Source: Caulobacteraceae bacterium (GTDB lineage: Bacteria; Pseudomonadota; Alphaproteobacteria; Caulobacterales; Caulobacteraceae). From it: a DNA stretch of 59,393 nucleotides. Position numbers and translations under genes: made by a program. This document shows, in pieces, positions 27,086 through 36,997 of this stretch (position 1 is its first letter; the number at the start of each line of letters is the position of its first letter). The notes under the pieces are model-generated. The model had not been told where the DNA came from. It saw nothing but the letters and a program-made list of their open reading frames with translations, and did no database searches. The stretch lies in assembly GCA_947476555.1 (NCBI GenBank), contig CANJRI010000010.1:1-59393 (forward strand). Reading direction: 5' to 3'.

Positions 27086-28255
27086 ATGACTACCCCGCCG
27101 AAGCCGGCCATGCGTCCGGCTCGTCCCGAGTTCTCTTCCGGCCCGTGCGCCAAGCGCCCCGGCTGGTCCCCCGAAAACCTCAGCAACGCCGTCCTCGGCC
27201 GGTCGCACCGCTCCAAGCTGGGCAAGGCGCGTATCAACGAGGCCATGGACCGCACCCGCGAGGTGCTGGGCCTTCCTGACGACTACCTGATGGGCATCGT
27301 CCCCGGCTCGGATACGGGCGCGGTGGAGATGGCCCTGTGGTCGCTGCTTGGGGCCCGCCCTGTCCAGCTCCTGGCCTTCGAAAGCTTCGGCAAGGACTGG
27401 GTCACGGACGTGACCAAGCAGCTCAAGATCGAGGCCGAGGTTCTGGGCGCGCCGTATGGCCAGCTCCCCGATCTCTCCAAGGTCCGCCCCGACGCCGACC
27501 TGGTCTTCACCTGGAACGGCACCACCTCGGGCGTCCGTGTCCCCAACGCCGATTTCATCGCGGCCGACCGCGAGGGCCTGACGATCTGCGACGCCACCAG
27601 CGCCGCCTTCGCCCAGGACCTCGACTGGGCCAAGCTCGATGTCGTCACCTTCTCCTGGCAGAAGGCCCTCGGCGGTGAGGGCGCCCACGGCGTCCTGATC
27701 CTTGGCCCCCGTGCCGTCGCCCGGCTGGAGAGCTACACCCCGCCCTGGCCCATGCCGAAGCTGTTCCGCATGACCAAGGCCGGCAGGGTCAACACCGAGA
27801 TCTTCCAGGGCGCGACCATCAACACCCCCTCGATGCTCTGCGTCGAGGACTGCATCGACTCCCTGCGCTGGGCCGCCTCCATCGGCGGGCTGGCGGAGAT
27901 GCGGCGCCGGGCCGACGCCAACCTCGCCGTCCTCGACGGCTGGGTGGCCAAGACCGATTGGGTGGCCTTCCTCGCCGAGGACCCCGCCATTCGCTCCAAC
28001 ACCTCGGTCTGCCTGAAGGTGGTCGATCCGCGCATCGCCGGCCTGCCCGACGACGGCCAGGCCGACTTCGCCAAGAAGCTGGCGGCCAAGCTGGAGAAGG
28101 AGGGCGTGGCCCTCGACGTCGGCGGCTACCGCGACGCCCCTCCCGGCCTTCGGATCTGGTGCGGCGCCACCGTCGAAAGCTCCGACCTCGACGCCCTCAC
28201 GCCCTGGCTGGACTGGGCCTTCGCCGAGACCCTCGCCGAGCTGCAAGCCGCCTAA
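27086..28255 (+). CDS. serC: Phosphoserine aminotransferase
   Basis: 389 residues, class V aminotransferase of the type found in alphaproteobacteria and Methanosarcina. It makes phosphoserine from phosphohydroxypyruvate and glutamate. The start [36 protein letters not shown], the glycine-rich [12 protein letters not shown], and the PLP-lysine region [15 protein letters not shown] are visible. The ATG at 27086 has GGGAG eight bases before it; the frame is open from 26996. serA follows after a repeat-containing gap, a conserved order. Confidence 0.95.
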   Translation: MTTPPKPAMRPARPEFSSGPCAKRPGWSPENLSNAVLGRSHRSKLGKARINEAMDRTREVLGLPDDYLMGIVPGSDTGAVEMALWSLLGARPVQLLAFESFGKDWVTDVTKQLKIEAEVLGAPYGQLPDLSKVRPDADLVFTWNGTTSGVRVPNADFIAADREGLTICDATSAAFAQDLDWAKLDVVTFSWQKALGGEGAHGVLILGPRAVARLESYTPPWPMPKLFRMTKAGRVNTEIFQGATINTPSMLCVEDCIDSLRWAASIGGLAEMRRRADANLAVLDGWVAKTDWVAFLAEDPAIRSNTSVCLKVVDPRIAGLPDDGQADFAKKLAAKLEKEGVALDVGGYRDAPPGLRIWCGATVESSDLDALTPWLDWAFAETLAELQAA

Positions 28256-28264
28256 CCCATTCCT

Positions 28265-28389
28265 CCGCTCATCCCGGCGAACGCCGGGACCCAGATGGAC
28301 GGACTCAGATGCGGGCTCCAGGAAGTCCGCGCTGATCCAACCCTCTTCCAGACTTGGATCTGGGCCCCGGCATTCGCCGGGGTGAGCGG
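28265..28389. repeat. Long inverted-repeat (REP/BIME-like) element between serC and serA
   Basis: Two 32-base arms, 28265-28296 and 28358-28389, are inverted copies differing at 3 positions. Each arm holds an inner palindrome around GGCGAACGCC or GGCATTCGCC. The 61-base spacer holds a smaller hairpin (GCGGGCT with AGTCCGC). Such palindromic intergenic units recur in alphaproteobacterial genomes; no second copy was seen in this window. Confidence 0.75.
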
Positions 28390-28413
28390 GCTAGATCAGA
28401 GAAAGAGACTCCT

Positions 28414-29988
28414 ATGCCCCGCGTTCTCATCGCCGATAGCCTGAGCCCCGCCGCCGTCGACATCTTCCGCCAGCGCGGCGTCGACACCGACATCAAGACC
28501 GGCCTTAGCAAGGACGAGCTGATCGCCGTGATCGGCGACTACGACGGCCTCGTCGTCCGCTCGGACACCAAGCCCAACGCCGACGTCATCGCCGCCGCCA
28601 AGAAGCTCAAGGTGATCGGCCGCGCCGGCATCGGCGTCGACAACATCGATATCCCCTCGGCGACCGCCGCCGGCGTCGTGGTGATGAACACCCCGTTCGG
28701 CAACTCCATAACCACGGCCGAGCACGCCATCGCCCTGATGTTCGCCCTGGCCCGCGAGCTGCCCACCGCCGACGCCTCCACCCAGGCCGGCAAGTGGGAA
28801 AAGAACCGGTTCATGGGGGTCGAGCTCTACGGCAAGACCCTGGGTCTGATCGGCGCCGGCAACATCGGCGGCATCGTCGCCGACCGCGCCAACGGCCTGA
28901 AGATGCACGTGGTGGCTTACGACCCTTTCCTCTCCGAGGACCGGGCCGTGGAGATCGGCGTGGAGAAGGTGGAGCTTGAGGCCCTGCTGGCCCGCGCCGA
29001 CTTCATCACCTTGCACACCCCGCTCACCGACAAGACCCGCAACATCCTGTCGGCCGAGAACCTGGCCAAGACCAAGAAGGGTGTGCGGATCATCAACTGC
29101 GCCCGCGGCGGCCTGGTGGACGAGGAGGCCCTGCGCGCCGCTCTCGAGAGCGGCCAGGTGGGCGGCGCGGCCTTCGACGTCTTCGTCAAGGAGCCGGCCA
29201 AGGAGAACCCGCTGTTCGGCGCCCCGAACTTCATCGCCACCCCGCACCTGGGCGCCTCCACCAACGAGGCCCAGGAGAACGTGGCCCTGCAGGTGGCCGA
29301 GCAGATCAGCGACTACCTGCTCACCGGCGCGGTCACCAACGCCCTCAACAGCCCCTCGGTCACCGCCGAGGAAGCCCCGCGCCTGAAGCCCTTCGTGGCC
29401 CTGGCCGAGAAGCTGGGCGCCTTCGCCGGCCAGATGGTCGACTTCGGCGTCAAGGCCGTGGACATCGCCTTCGAGGGCGAGGTGGCCAAGCTCAACACCC
29501 GCCCGCTCACCGCCGCCGCCCTGGCCGGCGTGATGCGGCCGATGCTGGCCGAGGTGAACATGGTTTCGGCCCCGGCCGTCGCAAAGGAACGCGGTGTAAC
29601 GGTTTCGGAGTCCCGCCAGGACGTCTCGCCGATCTTCGAGAGCCTGATCCGCATCACCGTGACCACCGAGAAGGGCAAGCGCTCCTTCGCGGGCATCGTG
29701 ATGGCCGGCGCCCCGCGCATCGTCGAGGTTAAGGGCATGGACCTGGACGCCGCCTTCGCCCCGCGCATGCTCTACATCAGCAACCTGGACAAGCCGGGCT
29801 TCATCGGCGCCCTGGGCGCCCTGCTCGGCGAGGCCGGCGTCAACATCGCCACCTTCAACCTCGGCCGCATGGCCGCCGGCGAGGACGCCATCGCCCTGGT
29901 GGGCGTCGACCAGGAGCCCTCCGAGACCCTGCTCGGCGCCATCCAGGCCCTGCCGCACGTCAAGGAAGCCCGCGCGCTGAAGTTCTGA
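28414..29988 (+). CDS. serA: D-3-phosphoglycerate dehydrogenase
   Basis: 524 residues, the long form. It oxidises 3-phosphoglycerate to phosphohydroxypyruvate, the step before SerC. The D-2-hydroxyacid dehydrogenase core shows GRAGIGVDNID, the NAD fold LGLIGAGNIGG, the catalytic arginine in NCARGGLVDEEAL and histidine in TPHLGASTNEA. An intervening (ASB) domain and a C-terminal ACT domain (VDQEPSETLLGAIQ near the end) follow, which may bind serine. The ATG at 28414 starts the core strand MPRVLIAD. A hairpin follows the stop. Confidence 0.96.
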   Translation: MPRVLIADSLSPAAVDIFRQRGVDTDIKTGLSKDELIAVIGDYDGLVVRSDTKPNADVIAAAKKLKVIGRAGIGVDNIDIPSATAAGVVVMNTPFGNSITTAEHAIALMFALARELPTADASTQAGKWEKNRFMGVELYGKTLGLIGAGNIGGIVADRANGLKMHVVAYDPFLSEDRAVEIGVEKVELEALLARADFITLHTPLTDKTRNILSAENLAKTKKGVRIINCARGGLVDEEALRAALESGQVGGAAFDVFVKEPAKENPLFGAPNFIATPHLGASTNEAQENVALQVAEQISDYLLTGAVTNALNSPSVTAEEAPRLKPFVALAEKLGAFAGQMVDFGVKAVDIAFEGEVAKLNTRPLTAAALAGVMRPMLAEVNMVSAPAVAKERGVTVSESRQDVSPIFESLIRITVTTEKGKRSFAGIVMAGAPRIVEVKGMDLDAAFAPRMLYISNLDKPGFIGALGALLGEAGVNIATFNLGRMAAGEDAIALVGVDQEPSETLLGAIQALPHVKEARALKF

Positions 29989-29994
29989 TGGGAG

Positions 29995-30023
29995 GTCCGG
30001 ATCCGGTCTTGCCGGGTCCGGAC
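29995..30023 (+). terminator. Hairpin after serA
   Basis: GTCCGGATCC (29995-30004) pairs with GGGTCCGGAC (30014-30023) with one wobble. It begins 7 bases after the serA stop and touches the stop of the convergent MoaD-like gene, so it may serve both. Confidence 0.5.
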
Positions 30024-30286
30024 TAACCGCCGCTCAACGCCCCGAAGATCAGCAGATCCTCGCCGTCCTTGAGCGGCCGCTTCACGTCCCGCGTCTCCTC
30101 CTGGCCGACGAAGATCCGCATGTGCTTGCGCACCCGGTCCTGCTCGTCCACCGCTCGGAACTTCAGGCCCGGAAAGCGGCGGTCGAGATCGTCCAGCACC
30201 TCGCCCACGGTGGAGCCTTCAGCCGACACCCGCGTCGCCCCGTCCGTATAGGAGCTGAGCTGCGAAGGGATCGAGACGGAGATCAT
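30023..30286 (-). CDS. MoaD/ThiS-like ubiquitin-fold protein ending in Gly-Gly
   Basis: 87 residues, start MISVSIPSQLSSYTDGATRV, with the ubiquitin-like beta-grasp pattern (STVGEVLDDLDRRFPGLK, then FVGQEETRDVKRPLKDGE) and a C-terminal GALSGG. The terminal di-glycine is what MoaD, ThiS and small archaeal modifiers use to accept sulfur or to be attached to a protein. No moaE, thiG or E1-like gene is adjacent. The ATG overlaps the end of the BNR-repeat gene by 4 bases, so the two are coupled. Target and role unknown. Confidence 0.88.
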   Translation of the reverse strand: MISVSIPSQLSSYTDGATRVSAEGSTVGEVLDDLDRRFPGLKFRAVDEQDRVRKHMRIFVGQEETRDVKRPLKDGEDLLIFGALSGG

Positions 30287-31401
30287 GCCGGGACGGCGCT
30301 CACCGAATAGATCTCCGGCAGGTGGGCGGCGATCTGGCGCCAGCTCTCGCCTTCGTCGCCGCTCATCCACACCTCGCCGCCGGTGGTGCCGAGGTAGAGG
30401 CCCTGCGGGCTGCCGGCGTCGCCGCAGAAGGCCTGGCGCTTGACGGTGAACCAGCCCTGCTCGGCCGGGAAGCCCCGGTCCTGCCGCTCCCACGAGGCGC
30501 CGGCGTCACGCGTCCGGTAGACCGCCGGCCGGCCGCTGGGACTGACCCTCGGCCAGACCTCCGTGCCGTCCATCGGGAACACCCAGGCGGTGTCGGCGTC
30601 TGTCGCGTGCGGCACGATGGTGAAGCCGATGTCCCCCACCTCCTTGGGCATGTTGTTGCCGATCCGCTCCCAGCGCTCGCTTGGCCGATCGAGCCGGTAG
30701 ATGCCGCAGTGGTTCTGCTGCCAGAGCCGATCGGGATTGCTGGGAGCCAGGGTCACGTAGTGGGAATCCTGTCCGTACTCCGGATAGGGGTCGGGCATGA
30801 AGCTGGCCTCGACGTTGCGGTTCAGCGGCCGCCAGTCTCCACCGTGATCGGTGCTTTCCAGCACGCCGGCCGAACAGGTGGCCAGGTACATGTGCGCCGG
30901 GTCGCGCGGATCGATCACCACCTGGTTGATCATCGGCCCGTCAGGCGTGCCCCCGGCCTCCGGCGGGAACCACTTGGGGTGCATGGGGTGGGCGTTCATC
31001 CCGGCCACGCTCTCCCAGCTGTCGCCGCCGTCGGCGCTGCGGAACAGGCCGGGCGGCGAGACCCCGGCCCACCAGACCCCCGGCTCGCTTGCGTGGCCGG
31101 GCTGCAGCCAGAAGGTGTGGTGCACGGAGGGCGCGGCCGGATCGTCCGACTTGGGGAAGGCCGGGGGCGCCTTAGCCTCGGCCCACGTCCTGCCGCCGTC
31201 CGTGGAGCGCTGGATCGTCGGCCCAAGGTGGCCGGTGGAGGCGGCCATCAGCATGGTCCGCCCGTCCCGCGGATCGAGCACGAAGTGGTTGATGATCTGG
31301 CCGAGGAACAGCGGTCCTTCGAGGCGCCAGTCCTGGCCCCCGCCATTGCGCAGGATCCAGGCCCCCTTGCGGGTGCCGATGAGCAGCTGGGTGTCGGTCA
31401 T
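30283..31401 (-). CDS. BNR-repeat (sialidase-like propeller) protein
   Basis: 372 residues, with repeated S-x-D-x-G-x-x-W BNR motifs: STDGGRTW, SADGGDSW, STDHGGDW, TRDAGASW, SGDEGESW. This is the six- or seven-bladed propeller of sialidases and the photosystem assembly factor Ycf48 family. There is no signal peptide, so it is probably cytoplasmic; catalytic sialidase residues were not identified, so enzyme activity is not claimed. The ATG at 31401 (MTDTQLLIGTRKGAW) is followed by a run typical of this group. It is translated first and coupled to the MoaD-like gene. Confidence 0.87.
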   Translation of the reverse strand: MTDTQLLIGTRKGAWILRNGGGQDWRLEGPLFLGQIINHFVLDPRDGRTMLMAASTGHLGPTIQRSTDGGRTWAEAKAPPAFPKSDDPAAPSVHHTFWLQPGHASEPGVWWAGVSPPGLFRSADGGDSWESVAGMNAHPMHPKWFPPEAGGTPDGPMINQVVIDPRDPAHMYLATCSAGVLESTDHGGDWRPLNRNVEASFMPDPYPEYGQDSHYVTLAPSNPDRLWQQNHCGIYRLDRPSERWERIGNNMPKEVGDIGFTIVPHATDADTAWVFPMDGTEVWPRVSPSGRPAVYRTRDAGASWERQDRGFPAEQGWFTVKRQAFCGDAGSPQGLYLGTTGGEVWMSGDEGESWRQIAAHLPEIYSVSAVPA

Positions 31402-31454
31402 GAGGTCCTCCCGACTTGAAGACGTTTCAAATGGGCCATGTCCGACACCGCCCA

Positions 31455-34400
31455 TCAATGGAAATCGCGGCTACGGATCAGCCGACCTGAAACCCTTGAA
31501 CGCACCTGGATGTTCGCCTCGTCCTCCTCCCGCAGCTCGCCGAGCCGGCCCGACAGGTCGGTGAAGCTCTTGGCCACCACGTGGATCACCTCGCCCTCCC
31601 GCTGCACCTGCCCGTGCACCACCAGGAAGGCGGAGCCCATCACCGTGCGCCGGTTAGCGTCGAAGGCGTCCTTCCAGACCACGATGTTGGCGATGCCGGT
31701 CTCGTCCTCCAGGGTCAGGAACACCACGCCCTTTGCGGTCCCCGGCCGTTGGCGCACCAAAACCAGGCCCGCCACCGAAAGCCGGGTGCGGTCACGGACG
31801 GTCTTCAGTGCTTCGCAGCGGACGATTTTCTGGCGGGTCAGCTCCTCGCGGAAGAAGCCCACAGGGTGGGCTTTCAGGGACAGGCTGGTGGTCCGGTAGT
31901 CCTCGGCCACCTGCTGCGAGGGCCGCATGAACGGCAGCTCCACCTGCGCCTCCTTCACACTCTGGCGGACCAGCAGGGGGGCGTCCTTCTCCGCCCCGAT
32001 CTCGGGGGAAAATCCCTTCACCGTCCACAGCGCCTGGCGCCGGCTAAGGCCCAGGGACGCGAAGGCGTCCGCCTCGGCCAGCAGCTCCAGCCCCCGCCGC
32101 GAAACCCCCGCGCGCAGGGCGAAGTCCTCCAGGCTGCGGGCGCCGGCTTCACGCGCCGCGGCCAGGGCGAGGGCTTCCTCCTTCCGGAAGCCTTTGATCT
32201 GACGCAGCCCGAGCCGGACGGCCCGCATCGGTCCCCCTGAGGGCTCCAGCGTGCAGTCCCAGTCGCTGGTCAGCACGTCCGGCGGCCGTACCTCAACCCC
32301 GTGCTCGCGGGCGTCGCGCACCAGCTGGGCCGGCTGGTAGAAACCCATGGGCTGGCTGTTCAGCAGGGATGCGCAGAACACCTCCGGGTGGCGGCGCTTC
32401 ACCCAGGCCGAGGCGTAGACCAGCAAGGCGAAGCTGATCGCGTGGCTCTCCGGGAAGCCGTAGGAGCCGAAACCCTCGATCTGCTTGAAGCAGCGCTCGG
32501 CGAAGTCGGTGTCGTAGCCCCGCCGCTTCATTCCCTCGACGAACTTGACCTCATAGTCGCCCACCGTGCCGAGGTGGCGGAAGGTGGCCATGGATCGGCG
32601 CAGGCCGTCGGCGTCGTCGTCCGAGAATTCGGCCCCGATGATCGCCACCCGCATGGCCTGTTCCTGGAACAGCGGCACCCCCAGGGTCTTGCCCAGGATC
32701 GCCTCCATCTCGTCCTGCGGATAGGCCGGCCCCGGGCGCGGATAGGTGACCTTTTCGATCCCGTCCCGCCGCTTCAGATAGGGATGCACCATGTCCCCCT
32801 GGATCGGCCCTGGTCGGACGATCGCCACCTCGATGACCAGGTCGTAGAACCTGCGGGGCCTCAGCCGCGGCAGCATCGACATCTGGGCCCGGCTCTCCAC
32901 CTGGAAGACGCCGACGGAATCGGCGTGGCAGAGCATCTCGTAGACCTCCGGGTCCTCCTGGGGGATGTCGGCGATATCGGCGATCCGCGTTCCGTCCGGA
33001 CGTGAGGGCAGCAGGTCCAGGGCGCGCTTCAGCGCGGTGAGCATCCCCAGCGCCAGGATGTCCACCTTCATCAGCTTCAGGGCGTCGATGTCGTCCTTGT
33101 CCCATTCGATGAAGGTGCGGTCCTTCATGGCGGCGTTGCCGATCGGGACGGTCTCGTCGAGCCGGCGCTTGGTCAGCACATAGCCGCCGACGTGTTGGGA
33201 AAGGTGGCGGGGGAACCCCAGGAGCTCCTGGGCCAGGGTTGTCGCCCTGCGGATTTCGGGAGCCTGGGGGTCGAGGCCCGCCTGCCTGATGTGGTCATCG
33301 GGGACGCTCTCGCCGTAACTGCCCCAGACGGTGTTCGCCAGGGCCGCGGTGATGTCCTCGGTGAGGCCCAGGGCCTTGCCCACCTGGCGGATGGCCATCC
33401 GGGGGCGGTAGTGGATGACCGTGGCCACGATCGCCGCCCGGTCGCGGCCGTAGCGCTGGTAGACGTACTGCATCACCTCCTCGCGTCGCTCGTGTTCGAA
33501 GTCGACGTCGATGTCGGGCGGCTCGCCCCGGTTCTCGGAAATGAACCGGGAGAACAGCAGGTCCTGGTCCTTCTTGGTGGGATCGACCGCGGTGATCCCC
33601 AGGCAGAAGCAGACGCAGGAATTGGCGGCCGAACCGCGCCCCTGGCAAAGGATCTTCAGTTCGTCACGGGCATGCCGGACGATATCGTGGACCGTCAGGA
33701 AGTAGTTGGGGAAGTCGAGCCTCTCGATCAGGTCCAGTTCGTGGCTGACCAGTCCCTTGACCTTGTCGGGAACCCCGCCCGGATAGCGCCACGCCGCCCC
33801 CGCCCAGGCCAGGTCGCGCAGGTGCTGGATGGCGGTCTTGCCCGGGGGCACAGGTTCGTCGGGATATTCATAGGACAGACTGGAAAGGTCGAAGCCGATG
33901 CGCTCGGCGATCTCGGCGCTGTGCTCCACCGCGCCCGGAAACTTCGAGAACAGCCGTTCCATCTCGGCCGGCGACTTCAGGTGCCGCTCGGCGTTGGCCT
34001 GCAGGCGCAGGCCGGCCTCGTGGATGGTGCAGGTCTCGCGAATGCAGGTCAGCACGTCCTGCAGGGCCCGCCGTTCGGGGCGGTGGTAGAGCACGTCGTT
34101 CGTCGCCACCATCGGCGCGCCGGAGGCCTCGGCCAGGGCGGCCAGATGGGACAGCCGCTTCAGGTCGCGGGGGCCATAGCGCCTGGCCGCCGCCAGCCAA
34201 ACCTCGGGCAGTTCGCCGGCGATGCGCCTGAGGTCCGCCTCGAACCTTTCATCCAACCGCTCCGGCGGAACCACCAGCACCAGCTGACTTTCGGCGTGGT
34301 CCAGGAAATCCCGCCAATGCAGTTCGCACTCCCCTTTGAGCGCCCGCCGCTGGCCCACGGTGAGCAGCCGGGTCAGCCGGCCATAGGCCTCGCGGTCGGC

Positions 34401-34658
34401 GGGATAGACGAGCAGGCTGGGCGTGGCGTCGGCGAAATCGAGCCGGCAGCCGGTCAGGGCCCGGATCCGCGCGCCGCCCTTCCTCAGGTCCTGTTGCTGG
34501 CTCCAGGCCCGCACCACCCCGGCCAGGCTGTTGCGGTCGCAGACCCCGATGGCCTCCATCCCCAGGGCCTGGGCCCCCGCCACCAGCTCCCACGGATGCG
34601 ACGCCCCCCGCAGGAACGAGAAGTTGGTGGTCGCCTGCAGTTCGGCGTAACGGCTCAT
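31455..34658 (-). CDS. dnaE2: Error-prone DNA polymerase ImuC/DnaE2
   Basis: 1067 residues, C-family polymerase of the mutagenic type. The PHP domain starts [19 protein letters not shown]. The catalytic aspartates lie in [16 protein letters not shown] and further palm motifs in [20 protein letters not shown]. The finger and beta-binding regions follow, with a helix-hairpin-helix and a C-terminal OB fold ([20 protein letters not shown]). With ImuA and ImuB it performs damage-induced mutagenesis in bacteria lacking PolV. Its ATG overlaps the imuB stop by 4 bases, so imuA-imuB-dnaE2 is one SOS operon under the LexA box at 36893-36907. Confidence 0.96.
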   Translation of the reverse strand: MSRYAELQATTNFSFLRGASHPWELVAGAQALGMEAIGVCDRNSLAGVVRAWSQQQDLRKGGARIRALTGCRLDFADATPSLLVYPADREAYGRLTRLLTVGQRRALKGECELHWRDFLDHAESQLVLVVPPERLDERFEADLRRIAGELPEVWLAAARRYGPRDLKRLSHLAALAEASGAPMVATNDVLYHRPERRALQDVLTCIRETCTIHEAGLRLQANAERHLKSPAEMERLFSKFPGAVEHSAEIAERIGFDLSSLSYEYPDEPVPPGKTAIQHLRDLAWAGAAWRYPGGVPDKVKGLVSHELDLIERLDFPNYFLTVHDIVRHARDELKILCQGRGSAANSCVCFCLGITAVDPTKKDQDLLFSRFISENRGEPPDIDVDFEHERREEVMQYVYQRYGRDRAAIVATVIHYRPRMAIRQVGKALGLTEDITAALANTVWGSYGESVPDDHIRQAGLDPQAPEIRRATTLAQELLGFPRHLSQHVGGYVLTKRRLDETVPIGNAAMKDRTFIEWDKDDIDALKLMKVDILALGMLTALKRALDLLPSRPDGTRIADIADIPQEDPEVYEMLCHADSVGVFQVESRAQMSMLPRLRPRRFYDLVIEVAIVRPGPIQGDMVHPYLKRRDGIEKVTYPRPGPAYPQDEMEAILGKTLGVPLFQEQAMRVAIIGAEFSDDDADGLRRSMATFRHLGTVGDYEVKFVEGMKRRGYDTDFAERCFKQIEGFGSYGFPESHAISFALLVYASAWVKRRHPEVFCASLLNSQPMGFYQPAQLVRDAREHGVEVRPPDVLTSDWDCTLEPSGGPMRAVRLGLRQIKGFRKEEALALAAAREAGARSLEDFALRAGVSRRGLELLAEADAFASLGLSRRQALWTVKGFSPEIGAEKDAPLLVRQSVKEAQVELPFMRPSQQVAEDYRTTSLSLKAHPVGFFREELTRQKIVRCEALKTVRDRTRLSVAGLVLVRQRPGTAKGVVFLTLEDETGIANIVVWKDAFDANRRTVMGSAFLVVHGQVQREGEVIHVVAKSFTDLSGRLGELREEDEANIQVRSRVSGRLIRSRDFH

Positions 34659-36187
34659 GCGAACAGGCCGTGCAGCCACCATTTCGGCGGCGCTTCCGGG
34701 TCCCCGTAGAGGCCGGCGCGGAACACCCAGAAGCGGGCGCCGGCCTGGTCCTCCACCCGGTAGTAGTCGCGGACCTGGCCGACCGAGACATCGTCGATCG
34801 CCTGTTTCCACCACTCCTCGCCGATGCGTTCGGGTCCCTCGGCTCTGGCGACCTCGTGGACCCGGCCGCGCCAGCGGAAACGGCGAGGCGGCTCGTCGGG
34901 GGTCAGGGCCACCACCTGATCGAGCGGTTCGGGCCGGCGGAACAGGCGGATCGGGCGGGGGGCCTCGGGATCCCAGTTCCTGGCCGACGACGCCTCGGCC
35001 AGGGGCCGGGCCCGGCGGACCGCGAGTTCCGGGGCATGGCTCTCCGCCGGGAGGGCGCGCCACACCCGCTCGGACCCCAGGCGGTTGGCGAGCCGGTCCA
35101 CGAGGGGAGCCAGGCCATCCTCCACTGCCGCCTCCGAAGCGGTCTCGATCCGCACCTGGCGGCCGGACATCGTCTCCACCTCATAGGCCGCCAGGGTCAC
35201 CGCCTCGATCCCGAACCCCGGATCGACGATCTCCAGCTTGGGCGCGAACAGCCGCGCGATCCGGCGCGCCTCGCGGCCGGCCAGCGACAGGCCGACGGCC
35301 AGCGGCAGGACCTTCCCGTCCACCCGGTGGAAGAAGATCTCGAACCGCCGCGCGCCCCGGCCCTCGGCCTCCAGCCGGGCGCAGAGCTTGGCGCACACAT
35401 CCTCGGTGACCCGGGCCATGTCCTCCGGGGCGCTGATCGGCTCGAAGAAGGCCAGGCGCGCGAGCCAGGGGGTCGGGGGGCGGCGGAAGCTCAACGCCTC
35501 GGGCGCGCGCCCCAGCGCCTGGTCGAGGCGCATCAGGGCCTGGGCGCCGAACCGGCGGGCCAGCGGGCCCCTCGGCAGGTCGATCAGCTGGCCGATCCGC
35601 CGCAGGCCCAGCCGCTCGATCTGGGCGGCGGCGGCAGGGTCCAGACGCAGGGCGGCGGGGGGCAGGGGGCGCAGCAGGTCGGCCTGCCCCTCCGGCAGGG
35701 CGATGGCTCCGTCCGGCCCATGGTGCGCCAGGGCCCAGGCCGCGCCGGCGGTGTCGGCGATGGCCAGCCGGAAGCGCAGCCCGTTCCCCAGCAGCCGTCC
35801 GCGCAGGTCGGCCAGCATCGCTTCCTCCCCGCCCCACAGGTGGTCGGTCCCGGCGATGTCCAGGAACAGGCCGTCCGGCGGATCGGTCGCCACGGCGGGT
35901 GAGAAGCGCACGCACCAGTCGGCCAGGGCGGTGAGGGCCGCGGCGTCCGCTTCCGGCTCGGCCTCGGCGGTGGTGAGCCCGGGGACGATGGCCAGGGCGT
36001 CGGTGGCCTTCAGCCCCGGGCGCAGGTAGAGGGCCGCCGCCCGCGCGTCCACGGCGGCCAGCCGGCGCACGGCGCGCACGGTCTCCAGGAGGGCGAACCC
36101 GTCAGGCGGCGTGTCGGTGGGCGGATGGCGCCGGCGCCAGTTGTCGATCGCCCAATGGGGCGACCAGGCGCAGAGGATACGGGGCAT
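34655..36187 (-). CDS. imuB: Y-family polymerase-like protein ImuB
   Basis: 510 residues. It has the Y-family fold (start [20 protein letters not shown]) but the usual catalytic acidic residues of polymerase IV are not seen, as expected for ImuB, which acts as a hub joining ImuA, DnaE2 and the sliding clamp. Recognisable segments are [20 protein letters not shown] and a C-terminal RIGEEWW. The ATG at 36187 follows GGGAGG by eight bases and was preferred over the longer open frame. It overlaps imuA by 86 bases and the dnaE2 start by 4. Confidence 0.93.
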   Translation of the reverse strand: MPRILCAWSPHWAIDNWRRRHPPTDTPPDGFALLETVRAVRRLAAVDARAAALYLRPGLKATDALAIVPGLTTAEAEPEADAAALTALADWCVRFSPAVATDPPDGLFLDIAGTDHLWGGEEAMLADLRGRLLGNGLRFRLAIADTAGAAWALAHHGPDGAIALPEGQADLLRPLPPAALRLDPAAAAQIERLGLRRIGQLIDLPRGPLARRFGAQALMRLDQALGRAPEALSFRRPPTPWLARLAFFEPISAPEDMARVTEDVCAKLCARLEAEGRGARRFEIFFHRVDGKVLPLAVGLSLAGREARRIARLFAPKLEIVDPGFGIEAVTLAAYEVETMSGRQVRIETASEAAVEDGLAPLVDRLANRLGSERVWRALPAESHAPELAVRRARPLAEASSARNWDPEAPRPIRLFRRPEPLDQVVALTPDEPPRRFRWRGRVHEVARAEGPERIGEEWWKQAIDDVSVGQVRDYYRVEDQAGARFWVFRAGLYGDPEAPPKWWLHGLFA

Positions 36188-36875
36188 CGCTTGCCTCCCA
36201 GGAATAGGTCCCCGCCGCTTCCAGGATCCAGGCGCCCGTGCGGCCGCCCCGGCAGCGCTCAAGCGCCACGGAGAAGCGCGGGGCTCCCAGTCCGAACTCC
36301 CCGGCCGGGGGCTCGGAGGGCGCCGAGGCCACCCGCCAGCGCGTGGCGCAGGTCGAACCGGCGGCCTCGCGCTTGCCGGCGCCGCCATAGGGGCGGCGTT
36401 TCAGCACCAGGGCGACCGCGCCGCGCTTCTCGCAGGCCAGTTGCAGCCGGCGGCCGGCGGTGAGGTCCACCGCCTCCACCTCGCCGAACACCGCCGCCAC
36501 CCCGACGGTGGCGAGCGCATCCTCCATCGCCGCCAGGGCCTCGGCCTCGTCGCGGGCGCAGACCTGGATCAGGCGCTCGGGGGGAAAGCCCAGCCCGGTC
36601 AGGCCAGGGGCCCACAGGTCGTCGCGCCGGAGGACCCACACCGCCTCGCCGCGCCGGGCCAGGGGCGAGGCCATCAAGGCGGCGAAGGCGGCGGGGGCGG
36701 CGCAGGTCTCGGCCTCCTGCCCATCGCCAATCACCTCGTGCCAGTGGCCCAGCGGCAGGCCGCCGGGGAGGGCCGCGTCCACCATCTCGATCCCCAGCGG
36801 CAGGACGCCATGGCCCGCCCGCCCGCCACTTTCGAGGACGGCGATCTTCGCCCGCATGGCGGCAAGATCGAGCAT
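36102..36875 (-). CDS. imuA: ImuA (SulA/RecA-like mutagenesis protein)
   Basis: 257 residues. The N-terminus MLDLAAMRAKIAVLESGGRA and GLPLGHWHEVIGD, then VLRRDDLWAPGLTGLGFPPE, match the ImuA family, a RecA-fold relative that controls the ImuB-DnaE2 mutasome. The 5' end lies 18 bases from a GTTC-N7-GTTC LexA box. The ATG at 36875 is preceded by AGGAG about 8 bases away (AAGGAGTCCCC strand). First gene of the imuA-imuB-dnaE2 operon, whose 3' end overlaps imuB by 86 bases. Divergent from ku. Confidence 0.9.
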   Translation of the reverse strand: MLDLAAMRAKIAVLESGGRAGHGVLPLGIEMVDAALPGGLPLGHWHEVIGDGQEAETCAAPAAFAALMASPLARRGEAVWVLRRDDLWAPGLTGLGFPPERLIQVCARDEAEALAAMEDALATVGVAAVFGEVEAVDLTAGRRLQLACEKRGAVALVLKRRPYGGAGKREAAGSTCATRWRVASAPSEPPAGEFGLGAPRFSVALERCRGGRTGAWILEAAGTYSWEASDAPYPLRLVAPLGDRQLAPAPSAHRHAA

Positions 36876-36882
36876 GGGCGGG

Positions 36883-36993
36883 GACTCCTTTCGTTCCACT
36901 TTTGTTCTATTCCTCGGCAGGCGGGAGTCAACCCTCGGCCGGGCCGGCGAACTGACTCGGGCGGACTCGCGTTGAGTCCGGCAATCCGGAGTC
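36883..36993. promoter_or_regulatory. Cluster of six GANTC (CcrM-type) sites
   Basis: GANTC occurs at 36883, 36925, 36954, 36964, 36974 and 36989 (start positions), all in the 122-bp gap between imuA and ku. The last four are spaced 10, 10 and 15 bp, about one helical turn. Composition alone predicts fewer than one. CcrM methylates GANTC in Caulobacter and its relatives and links transcription to replication. Confidence 0.6.
36893..36907 (-). promoter_or_regulatory. LexA (SOS) box of imuA
   Basis: GTTC-CACTTTT-GTTC is an exact match to the alphaproteobacterial LexA operator GTTC-N7-GTTC. It lies 18-32 bases before the imuA start and about 90 bases from ku, so it should repress imuA-imuB-dnaE2; an effect on ku is possible. 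Confidence 0.88.
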
Positions 36994-36997
36994 ACCC

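Noticed and set aside
33192..34709. Long plus-strand reading frame (505 residues) opposite dnaE2
   Set aside because: It is the shadow of dnaE2 in GC-rich DNA. Its translation is low-complexity Gly/Gln/Arg/Val-rich with no motif, while the minus strand has all polymerase motifs.
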